Shown: in pieces, positions 42,739-53,400 of the stretch
How positions within the stretch are numbered: position 1 is the stretch's first letter
Layout of the letters: each line of letters begins with the position of its first letter
NCBI GenBank assembly: GCA_019752045.1
Contig: JAIEMP010000012.1
Location: 62,001-126,000, forward strand
Direction of reading: 5' to 3'
Source of the DNA: Chitinophagaceae bacterium
GTDB lineage: Bacteria; Bacteroidota; Bacteroidia; Chitinophagales; Chitinophagaceae
DNA: 64,000 bases
Made by a program: the position numbers and the translations under genes
The notes under the pieces: generated by a model
Told to the model about the DNA's origin: nothing
Seen by the model: only the letters and a program-made list of their open reading frames with translations
The model's database searches: none

Positions 42739-43857
42739 ATGAGTGTACACTGGCCCGAAATCGTTTTTATCAGCTTTTGTTCGATGACCGCCGTACAGCT
42801 GTTTTATTACCTGTACTTTTTTATCCGGTTAGCTTTTTATAAAAAGCCTTCGCCCGAAAGCTCCATGCAGCATGCCGTTTCTGTTATTGTTTGTGCAAGA
42901 GATGAAGCACAACATCTTGCTGATCATTTGCCCGACATCTTGCAACAGGAGTATCATTCCACTTTTGAAGTAATTGCGGTGAATGACAATTCTTTTGATG
43001 ACAGTAAATATGTGCTGGAATATTTATCAAAACCATTCCGCAACCTGCGGCCCATTGAACTGAAACAGGAAGCCAGACATATACAAGGCAAAAAATTTCC
43101 GCTTTCAATCGGCATTAAAGAAGCAAAACACGAACTGCTTCTGTTAACTGATGCAGATTGTAAACCCGCCGGCAGCAAATGGATAGAACTGATGCAGGGC
43201 GCATTTGTAAACGGAAAAGAAATTGCATTGGGCTACGGAGCGTATGAGAAAAAACCCGGACTTCTGAATAAATTCATCCGCTTTGAAACCTTTCTCTCTG
43301 CATTGCAATATTTCTCGTATGCATTGGCAGGCCTGCCATACATGGGCGTTGGCCGCAACCTGGCCTACCGCAAAGAATTATTTTTCCGTAACAAAGGTTT
43401 TTCTGCACATAATCAGTTACCAGGTGGCGATGATGATTTGTTTATAAATAAAGTGGCAACCAAAAAAAATACCGCCATCGTTATTGATCCGGATGCCTTT
43501 ACTTTTTCAGAACCCAAAACAACCTGGAGTACATGGCGCAGTCAAAAGGCCCGGCATTATACTACCAGTAAATATTATAAACCGGCACACAAATTTTTAC
43601 TGGGCTTATTTTCTTTTTCTCATTTTTTATTTTATCCGCTGTTTGCAGTGAGCATTTTGTTTTTTAACTGGTGGATGGCACTCAGTATATTTGGATTGAG
43701 ATTGCTGGTACAGGGCTTCATTTATTACAGATGTATGAACAGGCTCAGAGAAAAAGATTTATTCTGGATGTATCCTTTCCTTGATATTTGGCAATGGATG
43801 TACTATCTTTTGTTTGTGCATACTTTATTTAAAAAACCGGTACCGAATTGGAAATAG
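42739..43857 (+). CDS. Family 2 glycosyltransferase, membrane-bound
   Basis: A 372-aa protein with one N-terminal span and about three C-terminal spans around a GT-A domain. Motifs: VSVIVCARDEAQHL, VIAVNDNSFDDS, the metal-binding LLLTDADCKP, PGGDDDLFINK and WRSQKARHY (QxxRW-like), as in processive or lipid-linked GT2 enzymes. It likely builds an envelope glycan or glycolipid on the cytoplasmic face. The rsmG start overlaps its end by 10 bases. Confidence 0.85.
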   Translation: MSVHWPEIVFISFCSMTAVQLFYYLYFFIRLAFYKKPSPESSMQHAVSVIVCARDEAQHLADHLPDILQQEYHSTFEVIAVNDNSFDDSKYVLEYLSKPFRNLRPIELKQEARHIQGKKFPLSIGIKEAKHELLLLTDADCKPAGSKWIELMQGAFVNGKEIALGYGAYEKKPGLLNKFIRFETFLSALQYFSYALAGLPYMGVGRNLAYRKELFFRNKGFSAHNQLPGGDDDLFINKVATKKNTAIVIDPDAFTFSEPKTTWSTWRSQKARHYTTSKYYKPAHKFLLGLFSFSHFLFYPLFAVSILFFNWWMALSIFGLRLLVQGFIYYRCMNRLREKDLFWMYPFLDIWQWMYYLLFVHTLFKKPVPNWK

Positions 43858-44495
43858 TATTAAAATATTTTTCAGACTTTTCACCCGTTCAAATTAAACA
43901 ACTGGAGCAATTGGGTGATCTCTACAGAGAGTGGAACGAAAAGATCAATGTGATTTCACGAAAAGATATTGATCGCCTGTATGAAAAACATGTGCTGCAT
44001 TCATTAGCTATAGCAGCAGTGATCCAGTTTCAACCCGGTACGCATATAGCCGATCTTGGAACAGGTGGTGGCTTTCCCGGAATACCGCTGGCTATATTTT
44101 TCCCTGAAGTGCAGTTTCATTTAACCGACAGCATCAATAAAAAACTAAAGGTGGTGAATGAAGTGGCCAACGCTATCGGTTTAAAAAATATTACAACCGA
44201 GCATACACGAACTGAACAAATACAAAACAGAAAATTTGATTTTGTGGTGAGCCGTGCAGTTGCTCCGTTAAAAGATTTGTGGCAATGGAGCTTGCCCATT
44301 CTGAAAGCCAAAGGCCAGGGTAAATCGGCCATGGCCGGCGATGAACCCATTTATGGTGGGCTGATTTGCCTCAAGGGAGGCGACTTAACCAACGAAGTAA
44401 AAGAAAGCGGTCTTTCTCCCCTAGCCTGGGATGTGGAGCAGATTTTCAGGGAAGAATTTTTTCATGAAAAATTTCTGCTGGCCGTAAAACGTTGA
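43848..44495 (+). CDS. rsmG: 16S rRNA (guanine(527)-N7)-methyltransferase
   Basis: A 215-aa SAM enzyme methylating G527 in the small ribosomal subunit. Motifs: YREWNEKINVISRKDIDRLY, HIADLGTGGGFPGIPLAI (SAM site), SRAVAPLKDLWQW. The start is TTG at 43848, overlapping the glycosyltransferase end, so translation is probably coupled. Length is normal. A hairpin with a T-run follows. Confidence 0.94.
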   Translation: MEIVLKYFSDFSPVQIKQLEQLGDLYREWNEKINVISRKDIDRLYEKHVLHSLAIAAVIQFQPGTHIADLGTGGGFPGIPLAIFFPEVQFHLTDSINKKLKVVNEVANAIGLKNITTEHTRTEQIQNRKFDFVVSRAVAPLKDLWQWSLPILKAKGQGKSAMAGDEPIYGGLICLKGGDLTNEVKESGLSPLAWDVEQIFREEFFHEKFLLAVKR

Positions 44496-44520
44496 TTTTT
44501 AATTTCCGCAAACGTTTTCT

Positions 44521-44540
44521 TACCACTTCGTGGTATTTTT
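44521..44540 (+). terminator. Terminator of rsmG
   Basis: TACCAC / GTGGTA with a TTC loop followed by TTTTTC, 25 bases after the stop. Confidence 0.65.
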
Positions 44541-44570
44541 CATATTGTTAAAAAACGTCAATTTTGCTTT

Positions 44571-45224
44571 ATGAATAAAATCGCTGTGTGTATTGTAGAG
44601 GATGTAACAGACATCCGTCAGGCACTTGAGCAAATCATTGAGTTAAGTGAAGATTGTTTTCTTGCCGGATCTTTTTCTTCAGGTGAAGAAGCACTCGTAA
44701 AAATTCCACTGGTCATGCCCGATGTAGTATTGATGGATATTGGACTTGGCTCAACCAATGGCATTGATCTTGTGAAAATACTGAAACCGCAGCATCCTGA
44801 GATTCTTTATATGATGTGTACCATATATGAAGAGGATGAAAAAATATTTGACGCCCTGCGTGCAGGAGCAAGTGGTTACATTCTCAAAAAATCATCTCCG
44901 GGGAAATTAATTGATGCCATTGGTGAACTGGTAGAAGGCGGTGCACCCATGAGCAGCCAGATAGCAATGAAAGTAGTAACGGCGTTTAAAGATCTGCCTG
45001 TTCAGGAAACCGTTACTCCTGCCCATGAATCTGCAGAGATAGCTGTTCTCTCCCGCAGAGAAAAAGAAATTCTTGAATGGCTGGCGCAGGGAAAAATTTA
45101 CAAAGAGATTGGAAAAGAATTAAATATCAGTGCCGAAACAGTACGCAAACATGTTTACCACATTTACGAGAAGCTCCACGTAAACAACCGTGTTGAAGCA
45201 GTAAATAAATATTACGGCAGATAA
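44571..45224 (+). CDS. LuxR/NarL-type response regulator
   Basis: A 217-aa two-component regulator: receiver domain with acceptor D56 (DVVLMDIGLG), acidic VED at 9-11, T in MMCTIYEED and K in YILKKSS, then a C-terminal LuxR helix-turn-helix (LSRREKEILEWLAQGKIYKE, ISAETVRKHVYHIYEKLHV). It binds DNA after phosphorylation. No histidine kinase is in the window, so its partner is elsewhere. Single gene ended by a bidirectional terminator. Confidence 0.92.
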   Translation: MNKIAVCIVEDVTDIRQALEQIIELSEDCFLAGSFSSGEEALVKIPLVMPDVVLMDIGLGSTNGIDLVKILKPQHPEILYMMCTIYEEDEKIFDALRAGASGYILKKSSPGKLIDAIGELVEGGAPMSSQIAMKVVTAFKDLPVQETVTPAHESAEIAVLSRREKEILEWLAQGKIYKEIGKELNISAETVRKHVYHIYEKLHVNNRVEAVNKYYGR

Positions 45225-45244
45225 CTGAAAACGGGCAAGCATAA

Positions 45245-45277
45245 AAAAAACCGCTCCAAAATTGAGAGCGGTTTTTT
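45245..45277. terminator. Bidirectional terminator
   Basis: AAAAAACCGCTC / GAGCGGTTTTTT 12-bp stem with a 9-base loop, between the response-regulator stop and the convergent M1 peptidase stop. Confidence 0.9.
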
Positions 45278-45292
45278 ATTGCATGAACTAAT

Positions 45293-47185
45293 TTACCATT
45301 TCAATTCCAGCAGATTATTTTTTCTGTCAACATCGGCCATCCGTTGTGTTGGATCAATTTCTACAGTTGTTAATTCAGATAATCGTTTATCAAATTCAAT
45401 TACATATGTAGGGTGTGTCCATTTCCATGCAGGATATACAAATCGCTGCAGATTATTTTCTGCAGGCTTTTGTCCAAACATTAAATACATAGGCACATAA
45501 TGTAATTGCTGAGTACCATCTTTAAAGGTTAACTGCAGATCAATGGGCATGGGTATTTCATTGTTCCGTTTAATTCTGATTTTTGATTTACCACCTTCTT
45601 CCCACAAGCTGTCAATGGCATAGTCAATTGTTTTAGTTCCGTTCACCCAGTATTCTTTATACCAATCGAGTTGCAGGCCGCTTACTTTTTCTGCTACTCT
45701 TACAAAGTCGTTTACATTGGGATGTTTAAAACGCCATTGCTTGTAATACTCCAGTAAAATATTGTTTCTTACTTCTTCACCTGCAATATATCCCAACTGC
45801 GATAAAAATACAGCACCTTTGGAATACGATGCAATAGAGTACGCATAGTTTGTATTAAAGTGATCTGCATGCGTGGTCATGGGTTCTTCGAGTCTGCTTT
45901 TAACCAGACCAAAATAATTACTGTAGTTGGCTGTATGGTAAAGTGGTAAACTTGTCTCGGTATAAACCTTTCCATTCTGCTTAGCAATTTCCAGTTTGTA
46001 AAAATATTCTACTCTGTCTGTTGCAAACTCAGTAAAGCCTTCATCCATCCAGGCATATAAACTTTCATTGGTACCCATCAGCATCTGGTACCATGTATGC
46101 ATCCACTCATGAAATACTGTACCAAGGCCGGGACCGTTTAACAACGTAGCCATGGGGTATTCCATTCCACCATCACCACCCTGAATAAATGAATATTGTT
46201 TATACGGATATGCACCAAAACTCTTTTCTATAAAAGGCAACACTGTTGCTGCTGCTTCTGCAACTTTTTTCCAGTCGTCTTCATTTTTTTGATTAGCAGG
46301 TGTTGCATTGTACAACACATGAATAGCCGGTCCGTTTTTAATCTGTTTTACGATATGTTTAAAGTCAGCATCTGCTGCCCAAACAAAGTCATGCACATTG
46401 GGAGCCGTAAACTTCCAGGTTAATTTATTTCCTGCAGGCCTTACCACTTTTACTCCGGGGCTTTCATAACCATAACCAATTTGATTGGCATTGGTTAAAT
46501 AACCTGTTCCTCCTATGATATAATTTTTATCAATGGAGATGTTTACTTCAAAATCGCCCCACACACCATAAAACTCACGGGCTATATAAGGGTTGGGATG
46601 CCATCCATCGTTATCGTACTCACATAATTTAGGATACCATTGCGCCATAGAAAACTGTGTTCCGTTTGCTGCTTCTCTCCCACTGCGTCTTACCTGCTGA
46701 GGAACCTGTGCTTCAAACTCCATTTCAAGCACTACTTTTTGCCTGGGTAAAACAGGCTTGGATAATTTTACTTCAAGAATGGTTTCATGCTCCGTTATTT
46801 GCTGCAGCACTCCATTCATCTTTAACCATTTTATTTTCTGATAACCGATTTCATTTTCATTTAGTTTTTGAATACGGTCTTTTACACGGGGATCCCAATC
46901 GGGGCGGTTATTTCCAATGATCTTTTTACCGAGCTCACGGCTTCTGCTGTCCATCATACTGTTTGGCTGAAATGCATTCCAGTAAACATGATAAAACAAC
47001 TGACCTAATGTGTCGGGTGAATTATTGGTATACTCCAGTTTTTGTTTTCCAGAAAACCGGTTGGTTTGCACATCCATATCAATTTCCATCACATATTTTA
47101 CACGTTGCTGCCAGCGGCCCGGTTGTGCGGCAGCATAAAAAAAACATAGGGCAAACAAACATCCAACAATGAACTTTCTGTACAT
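45293..47185 (-). CDS. M1-family zinc aminopeptidase, exported
   Basis: A 630-aa protein with a signal peptide (cleavage near AAA/Q). The gluzincin site is FHEWMHTWYQMLMGTNES followed by YAWMDEGFTEFATD, i.e. HExxH about residue 359 with the downstream Glu. The substrate-binding motif is GGMEYPM, a GxMEN variant common in bacterial M1-like proteins. The N-terminal beta domain (VMEIDMDVQTNRFSGKQKLE) and a long C-terminal region are as expected. It probably degrades peptides in the periplasm. Single-gene unit. Confidence 0.9.
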   Translation of the reverse strand: MYRKFIVGCLFALCFFYAAAQPGRWQQRVKYVMEIDMDVQTNRFSGKQKLEYTNNSPDTLGQLFYHVYWNAFQPNSMMDSRSRELGKKIIGNNRPDWDPRVKDRIQKLNENEIGYQKIKWLKMNGVLQQITEHETILEVKLSKPVLPRQKVVLEMEFEAQVPQQVRRSGREAANGTQFSMAQWYPKLCEYDNDGWHPNPYIAREFYGVWGDFEVNISIDKNYIIGGTGYLTNANQIGYGYESPGVKVVRPAGNKLTWKFTAPNVHDFVWAADADFKHIVKQIKNGPAIHVLYNATPANQKNEDDWKKVAEAAATVLPFIEKSFGAYPYKQYSFIQGGDGGMEYPMATLLNGPGLGTVFHEWMHTWYQMLMGTNESLYAWMDEGFTEFATDRVEYFYKLEIAKQNGKVYTETSLPLYHTANYSNYFGLVKSRLEEPMTTHADHFNTNYAYSIASYSKGAVFLSQLGYIAGEEVRNNILLEYYKQWRFKHPNVNDFVRVAEKVSGLQLDWYKEYWVNGTKTIDYAIDSLWEEGGKSKIRIKRNNEIPMPIDLQLTFKDGTQQLHYVPMYLMFGQKPAENNLQRFVYPAWKWTHPTYVIEFDKRLSELTTVEIDPTQRMADVDRKNNLLELKW

Positions 47186-47253
47186 GCTTATCTTTTTTAA
47201 GCTGTAAATATCTTTAAAAAAAGCTTGTACAAAAACTTAAATGATGAGCGGAC

Positions 47254-48609
47254 TCAGATAGATTTTTCTTCCTTGATAAACTCTTTACGAATACCATCCA
47301 TCAGATGGGCTTTGGTTACATGCGTGGCACCTGTTGCAAAAGTGCTGAGCACTGCAAATTGTACTGCATTGAGAATAGCTGCACCACTCATTTCATACTG
47401 ACGGGCAAGTTCGTTTAAGTTCACTGTGGCATCTGCGTGTAAAGAAGCAGGCATTGCTTTTTGCCAGAGTTGTAAACGCTCTGCCGCATTGGGCATGGGA
47501 AAATGAATGACCGCATGAAAGCGGCGGATGAATGCTTCATCCAGATTGGTTTTAAAGTTAGAAGCAAGAATGAGTAACCCGGGATAATCTTCTACCCGTT
47601 GCAACAAATAACTTACTTCCTGATTGGCATATTTGTCGTGCGATGATTGTACATTGGTACGTTTGCCAAACAATGCATCTGCTTCATCAAAAAATAAAAT
47701 CCAGTTTTTTGATTCTGCACGACGGAAAACCGACTCCAGATTTTTTTCTGTTTCACCAATAAATTTTGAAACGATCTGGCTGAGATCAATCCGGTACACA
47801 TCTTTCTTAAACTCTTTTCCAAGCAAAGCAGCCGTTAATGTTTTACCTGTACCCGACGGACCATAAAATAAAACTCTGTAGCCGGGCTTTACTTTTCTGC
47901 GCAGATTTTCATCTTCAAATAACAGATGATGATGTTGCAGCCAGGTGCTGATGTCTTTTACCTGTTGAGCTGTCTGATTATTTAGTACAGCATCTTCCCA
48001 CTTCATTTCTGTTGTAACACGTTTGGCCGGAAAGTCTAATCCAAACCGTGGAGCTGTTTCTCTGTTTAATAAAATTTTATCAATGATATCCTGTGCAAGA
48101 ACAATGCGGCCACTCATTACAGGCTCTCCTTCCTTTACCGGCTCAAGCCACAAAATATTTTGCGTAAAGAAAAAATGATCTTCTGCAAAGTAGCGGTGCA
48201 CATGCAAGCGTTCTTCAATTTTTGTACCGGCTAAAATAAACTGTGCCGTTTCTCCTGTTGGCAACATGCTGCGGTGGTTGGTTCCCTTTACACCGCCAAA
48301 CTCAGGAAAGTCTCCGCCTGTTGGTAAATGTTCATGAATAATGGCTTCAAAAAAATTTGGGCTGATATGCGGTACAAGCCCTAACATTAAAATAATCCAC
48401 TCATCAGGATGTTGCAGCTGAGGTATATGTTTTAATAAATCAGCTTTCATGAGGTTACCGTTAAAATGCTCTCCCAACCATTGCTGAAAATGAATATACT
48501 GTTCATCGAAATGCGTTTGCATACGATGTGCAATAATTTTGTTGAGATCACTGAATGCAGCTTCAAGTGCAAATGACGAAGCGGTCTGTTTATGTAAGGT
48601 GTATAGCAT
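47254..48609 (-). CDS. eCIS AAA+ ATPase (Afp15-like)
   Basis: A 451-aa cytoplasmic protein. The N-terminal ~200 residues are specific to ATPases of contractile injection loci; the AAA core has Walker A GPSGTGKT at 250-257, Walker B ILFFDEAD at 304-311, sensor 1 LILASNFKTN and an arginine finger region (FIRRFH). In antifeeding-prophage-type systems the equivalent ATPase is needed for correct sheath/tube assembly or effector loading. It is the last gene of the minus-strand cluster, 20 bases after the DUF4157 gene, and its company identifies the locus. Confidence 0.85.
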   Translation of the reverse strand: MLYTLHKQTASSFALEAAFSDLNKIIAHRMQTHFDEQYIHFQQWLGEHFNGNLMKADLLKHIPQLQHPDEWIILMLGLVPHISPNFFEAIIHEHLPTGGDFPEFGGVKGTNHRSMLPTGETAQFILAGTKIEERLHVHRYFAEDHFFFTQNILWLEPVKEGEPVMSGRIVLAQDIIDKILLNRETAPRFGLDFPAKRVTTEMKWEDAVLNNQTAQQVKDISTWLQHHHLLFEDENLRRKVKPGYRVLFYGPSGTGKTLTAALLGKEFKKDVYRIDLSQIVSKFIGETEKNLESVFRRAESKNWILFFDEADALFGKRTNVQSSHDKYANQEVSYLLQRVEDYPGLLILASNFKTNLDEAFIRRFHAVIHFPMPNAAERLQLWQKAMPASLHADATVNLNELARQYEMSGAAILNAVQFAVLSTFATGATHVTKAHLMDGIRKEFIKEEKSI

Positions 48610-48629
48610 ATACAGGTAATAAGATACAA

Positions 48630-49856
48630 TTATTTTTTGGGTTTGTCTTTACAACACAAATCTACCGGAACTGAAAAAGGATCCAGCGCTGCACTCTTTG
48701 CATCAGCAGCTGTTTTCCGGCGTTCGTATTCTGCTTCTGCCAATCCTTCCTGATAAGAAACATACCCATCGCTGCAACCCTGATAGTTGAGTGGTAGCGA
48801 AGCCGTACCATTAAATGTTTGAAATGCTTTTACATGTTGCTGTTCATGTGCACTCAAGGTTGTATTGATGGCTGTTCTTACCCTGTCCTGCTGGCAAGGT
48901 GTAAGATTTGCTGGAACGGGTGGCAGATTCACTGTTGTTGCAACACTGTACGGAACTATTAAACTGCCGGTAATTGAAACACAGGAATCATCATCGCATC
49001 CATCACAGTTTTTACTTTTCTTTGTTACTTCATTTTTTGCGGTGCCTGCTCCTTTTTTGTAAACTGCACTTGTTTCCGCTTCCAGATCTACTGAACCTGC
49101 TGTGCATTCCGGCTCTGCTTCTTCCTCTCCTTTTCTGGAAACAGCTTCATCGCCATTTTGCTGCATCACATGCACCAGCTCATGTGCCATGAGTTTTTTA
49201 CCATCGTTTGATGCAGTATTAAACTGTCCATCATTAAACACTACATGATTCCCAACTGTATATGCTTTTGCATGCACAGCTTTTGCTGAAGTGGCAGCTT
49301 CTTTATCTGTATGCACTTTTACTTTGCTGAAATCATAACCCATTCTTGTTGAAAAGAATTGATTTGCATTTGCAGGAAGCGGAGTTCCTTTGCTGTTAAG
49401 CGAGGATACATAACCACTTACAGTTCCTTGTGAAGTGGAAGAGCCTGGAGCTTCTTTCTTTTGCAACTTCTCCTCCTGCGCTGAAGCTTCGGAGGACGGG
49501 TCTTCTTTTTTCATTACTTTCTCTTCCTCCTTATTATCTTCTTTCTTTTGCAGCTTCTCTTTCTCTTGCGCTGAAGCTCCGGAGGACGGGTCCTCTTTTT
49601 TCATCAGTTTTTCATCTTCCTTTTTGTCCTCTTTCTTTTGCAGCTTCTCTTCTTCTTTCTTATCATCTTTTTTCTGGAGTTTCTCTTCTTTTTCACACTC
49701 TGCACATTTCCGTTGCACTACAGGAGCAGGTTGAAAAAAATGTTCGGCAGCAGCTTCTCCAAAAAAAGATTGTTCCTGTACATTTTCTTTTTTTGAATTA
49801 CCAACTTCGTGTGAAGCAGTGCGGCGGCGGATGCGGCGAAGGATGGATGGTTTCAT
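48630..49856 (-). CDS. eCIS core-domain (DUF4157) protein with a second HExxH domain
   Basis: A 408-aa protein. The N-terminus has VQRKCAECEKEEK, as in other DUF4157 proteins, then a Lys/Glu repeat region (55-135, repeats of KLQKKED and DPSSEASAQE). DUF4157 spans ~150-235 with MAHELVH (HELVH 225-229), and the C-terminal half has a second zincin motif AHEQQH (337-341) followed by an acidic helix (YQEGLAEAEYERRK) and Cys pairs. DUF4157 proteins are effector-type cargo or structural parts of eCIS particles. The second site suggests a protease effector. It lies directly before the ATPase gene. Confidence 0.8.
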   Translation of the reverse strand: MKPSILRRIRRRTASHEVGNSKKENVQEQSFFGEAAAEHFFQPAPVVQRKCAECEKEEKLQKKDDKKEEEKLQKKEDKKEDEKLMKKEDPSSGASAQEKEKLQKKEDNKEEEKVMKKEDPSSEASAQEEKLQKKEAPGSSTSQGTVSGYVSSLNSKGTPLPANANQFFSTRMGYDFSKVKVHTDKEAATSAKAVHAKAYTVGNHVVFNDGQFNTASNDGKKLMAHELVHVMQQNGDEAVSRKGEEEAEPECTAGSVDLEAETSAVYKKGAGTAKNEVTKKSKNCDGCDDDSCVSITGSLIVPYSVATTVNLPPVPANLTPCQQDRVRTAINTTLSAHEQQHVKAFQTFNGTASLPLNYQGCSDGYVSYQEGLAEAEYERRKTAADAKSAALDPFSVPVDLCCKDKPKK

Positions 49857-49867
49857 TTTAGCATGTT

Positions 49868-50434
49868 TTATAAATTTTCTTCAATCCAATTATCAAGATC
49901 AGGAAATAATTCAAGCGTTTCTTTAATAGTCTTTACCGGTGAATCATTTAATTTAATACCTATGTCTTCTAAAATAAACTTTACAAGTTCTTTATGACCT
50001 ATAAAGAAAGAAGCCTGATAATCGAACGCCTTTCTAATATTTTCATTGCTGAATTTTTTTTCAGGATCAACAACAATCTTTGGTTTTATTTTATACTTTT
50101 TAATTAACACGGGTACTCCCAACAGGATTTCACCACCATAGGGCAAAATTGAAAGAAACTCATCTGTATCTTTTGCAATTACAGTATGAGGGCTACCCTC
50201 AGATGAAAGCCAAACAATAGGGTATGATTCCGCTGAATCAAATATTCCTTTCTCATCCCATTCAGCAACAAGATCTCCTGCTTTATTTCGAAAGTAAACA
50301 TTAAAATATTCTATGGCCTTCCCCCCTAATAAAGGCTTGATCCATTCAACAGGAGATGCCAGGTACTCCAGGTCACACATTTCCTTATCAGAAGATCTAA
50401 TAAATGCTATAAAATTTTCCAGTTTCTTATTCAT
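49868..50434 (-). CDS. Putative immunity protein (SUKH/SMI1-like features)
   Basis: A 188-aa soluble acidic protein starting MNKKLENFIAF (the longer TTG start would overlap the previous gene). It has no signal peptide. The pattern VWLSSEGSPHTVIAKDTDEF followed by LSILPYGGEILLGVP resembles SMI1/KNR4 (SUKH) immunity proteins, but I cannot confirm the family. Its ATG is 7 bases after the stop of the 1726-aa DUF4157 gene, the usual place for immunity genes behind polymorphic toxins. No eCIS core function of this size and sequence is known to me. Confidence 0.65.
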   Translation of the reverse strand: MNKKLENFIAFIRSSDKEMCDLEYLASPVEWIKPLLGGKAIEYFNVYFRNKAGDLVAEWDEKGIFDSAESYPIVWLSSEGSPHTVIAKDTDEFLSILPYGGEILLGVPVLIKKYKIKPKIVVDPEKKFSNENIRKAFDYQASFFIGHKELVKFILEDIGIKLNDSPVKTIKETLELFPDLDNWIEENL

Positions 50435-50441
50435 ATAACTA

Positions 50442-53400
50442 TCAATTTGCCAGGTTATCAATATCCTGACTGCTCATTAAATCTTCCCCTGCCAGTATTT
50501 GCTTTTTAATGGTGTCAATCAACTCGTCTTTTTGATCGTCTTCCAATCCCAACGCATCAATATCTGAGTAAAAATTCTTGTTCTTTGCAATCTTTCTCAT
50601 CTCTGAAACATCCTGGTCTTTATCTGCCTTTATTAACTTGACTATTTCTTTTCGTTTTGTTTTATCCGATTTATTCGACATAACTATTGGATCTGCTTTT
50701 GCAACAAAATCAGCCAATGTGCCTTTTCCTTTATTTCCATAAGTTCTGCCTTCTTCGTGTCGTATTTTATGCAGGTTGATTGCATAGGCAGGATCAGCAT
50801 GAGAACCAGATGCACGAACTTCCATTTCAGTTCCACTGAAAATATCCATATCCGCAGCATATTTTAATACGGCAGCCTGTGGCTGATGATCAGCTGTAAA
50901 GCTATCGCCACTTGGTTTTGGCATTGTTCCGTATGTACCCGCCAAACCTTCTAAATTATATTTATGCTCTTCCATTACTTTATTTAATGGATCTTTTCCA
51001 ATTAATAATCGAATCTTATCTGCCAATACCGTAAACTCTTTCAATAAATCCTGCTGTAGCTCTGCTTTTTTAGTATCATCCTTTTCTTTCTTAAGTTTTG
51101 TTATTATTGGATCAATATTGCTTTCAATGTATTGTTTTGCTTCAGTTGCTGCATCTTTCTTTTGTTGCGGTGCTTTTTTCTGTGCGATAAACTTATCAAG
51201 GAAACTCTTAATCGGTTTAGGGTCACTCGCCAACATTACTGTAGGACTACTTTCGCTGCCGGAAATAAAGATTCTATGAGAACTTCCATCTTCGGCAGAA
51301 AAAGGTTTCTCTATACCTAGCCAGCTCATTACTTTACCTGCAACCATCTTACCAAAACTTACAATCTTCTCTACAATTATTACCAGTTTATCAATTACCC
51401 ATGTTAATCCTTTATCTACTTTTTCTCTTACAATCTCTAACGCATCTCTCAATCGTTCACTCAAGTTCAATCCTACCTGATTGGCAAGGAACCCAATTAC
51501 AATTGGAATACCTCTTGCCAAAGCACCTTCTAAAAAGTCGGCCGCTTTCTTGGTTGCACCTTGTGCAATCTGTAATGTTCCTTCAACAAAGGAATTCACA
51601 ATCTCCAGCATCTTTCTCAGATACTTAATGAAAGACTGAATCGCTTTGTATAATGCAATAGCGCTGTTAACCACTGCCATAATACCTGTTGGATCGAGCA
51701 TACTTAGCAGCTTCACTGTTATTTTCTTAATGATCTGATCCATTACAAAACTCTTCACAGCATCCAGCACCATATCCCATACATTAGATAATTGTTCCTT
51801 CACTTTTTCAATCATCACCGTCATAAATCCACGCTCCTGCACATCTTTCATAAACTGGTATGCTTCTCCTGCTGCATCTGCAACTTTCTCAGCCATCTCA
51901 ATCATTCGTTTGATTTTATCCACTTTTGGTTTACCGATCCGTTCTTCCAGTTTTTTCCAGATTTTTTCCATGGTAATATCCAATACTGCCAGCAGCCATT
52001 TAATAATACCCATGACTGTGAAGTCAGTTGGTATAGGTATGCCTGCATCCTGCACTTCACCGAGGAACCATTGTTTCAATCCATTCCATAAGTGCGTTAA
52101 AATATTATCAAAGAACTGCATGAACCCTTCCTTAACAGCACGGAGTAAATTTTTAAGGAAGGCTACCGGATCTCTCTTAATCAAATCAAACGCCTGCATT
52201 GCTTTTGCAATGATGTTATTGATGAGATCAAACGGGAAGTTCATCACAATCAAAACAGCTTCAACTACAATCTTTACAATCTCAACAACAAATGCAATTA
52301 ACCTTCCGATTGGCTCACCAAAACGATCTATTATTCTCATAAAGCAACCGATCGGATCCATAAGATCGCTGATACTGAAAGAATTCCACAGATCAATAAA
52401 CAATTGTACAATAGCAGCCGGTGTCATATTCAACCGGTTCACTGCTGCTGTGATCTTGGCAACTGTCCGGTCAATTGCTCCGCTTTCCTTTAATTGGTTA
52501 TACTGCTCTTCGCCACCTTCCATTAAACTGAAGAATCCTTTGATTACATTCTCCATTGTAAATGGAACCAGTTCATCCGTAAATGGATCCTTACCTATGA
52601 TCACAGTTACCAATGCATAACCACGCTGCTGCCTTGCCCACGCACTGAGGCGTTGCATCAGCACTTCTTTAATGAGCTTGAGAATTTCCTTACCAACTCT
52701 TATCACAAAATCAAGCACCTGCGAAACCGGGTCTGCAAAGATGTTGTAGATACGACGGAAGGTTTCAACCGGGTTCATCAATGCTGAAATGGTAACCATA
52801 TCCCAGATATTGCTGAAGTTCTGCACAATGGTATTGTACAGGTTGCCAAACACAGCAATGCCTTCATCAATATAGCCCACCACTTTCTGGAACGTACCTG
52901 TTTCCTGCATTTGTGTACGTTGCTGAATTCCTTCTTCACCACCTAACTCAAGCAATGCATTGAGAATATTGGTTCCATTACGATCTACTTTTTGTTTGGT
53001 TACCGGATCTTCTCCCAATATCACAGTCAGCAATGGATATGCTGTTGTGTTCTCTTTGATGAAATCAACAATGGCATTGAGTAATGCATTCTTGATCATT
53101 TCAAGTATTTCTTTCGCTGCGTTTTCGGCAAACGAAATAATATTGTTGATGAACCGCAACACAATATTGGCACCATCACGCAACACACCCATGGGCGACA
53201 TGTCAAGACTAAATTCAATACCATTCCAGAACTGATCAAACTGGCTGAACAAATCATTGACAATACTTTCAAGCCCGGCTATTTTACCATCAATCCACTC
53301 AGCTGCTTTATCCAGTAATCCTTCTTCATTTAATTTTTGCTGAATGAGATTTCCAAATGGCATAATATCAAATGCTGCATCCAGCAGGTTATGACCATTG

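Noticed and set aside
49430-49861. Ser/Phe-rich plus-strand frames opposite the DUF4157 gene
   Set aside because: Shadows of the repetitive Lys/Glu linker on the other strand.
51910-52620. 236-codon plus-strand frame opposite the giant DUF4157 gene
   Set aside because: Long only because the antisense of the amphipathic helical repeats has few stops; no start context or motif.
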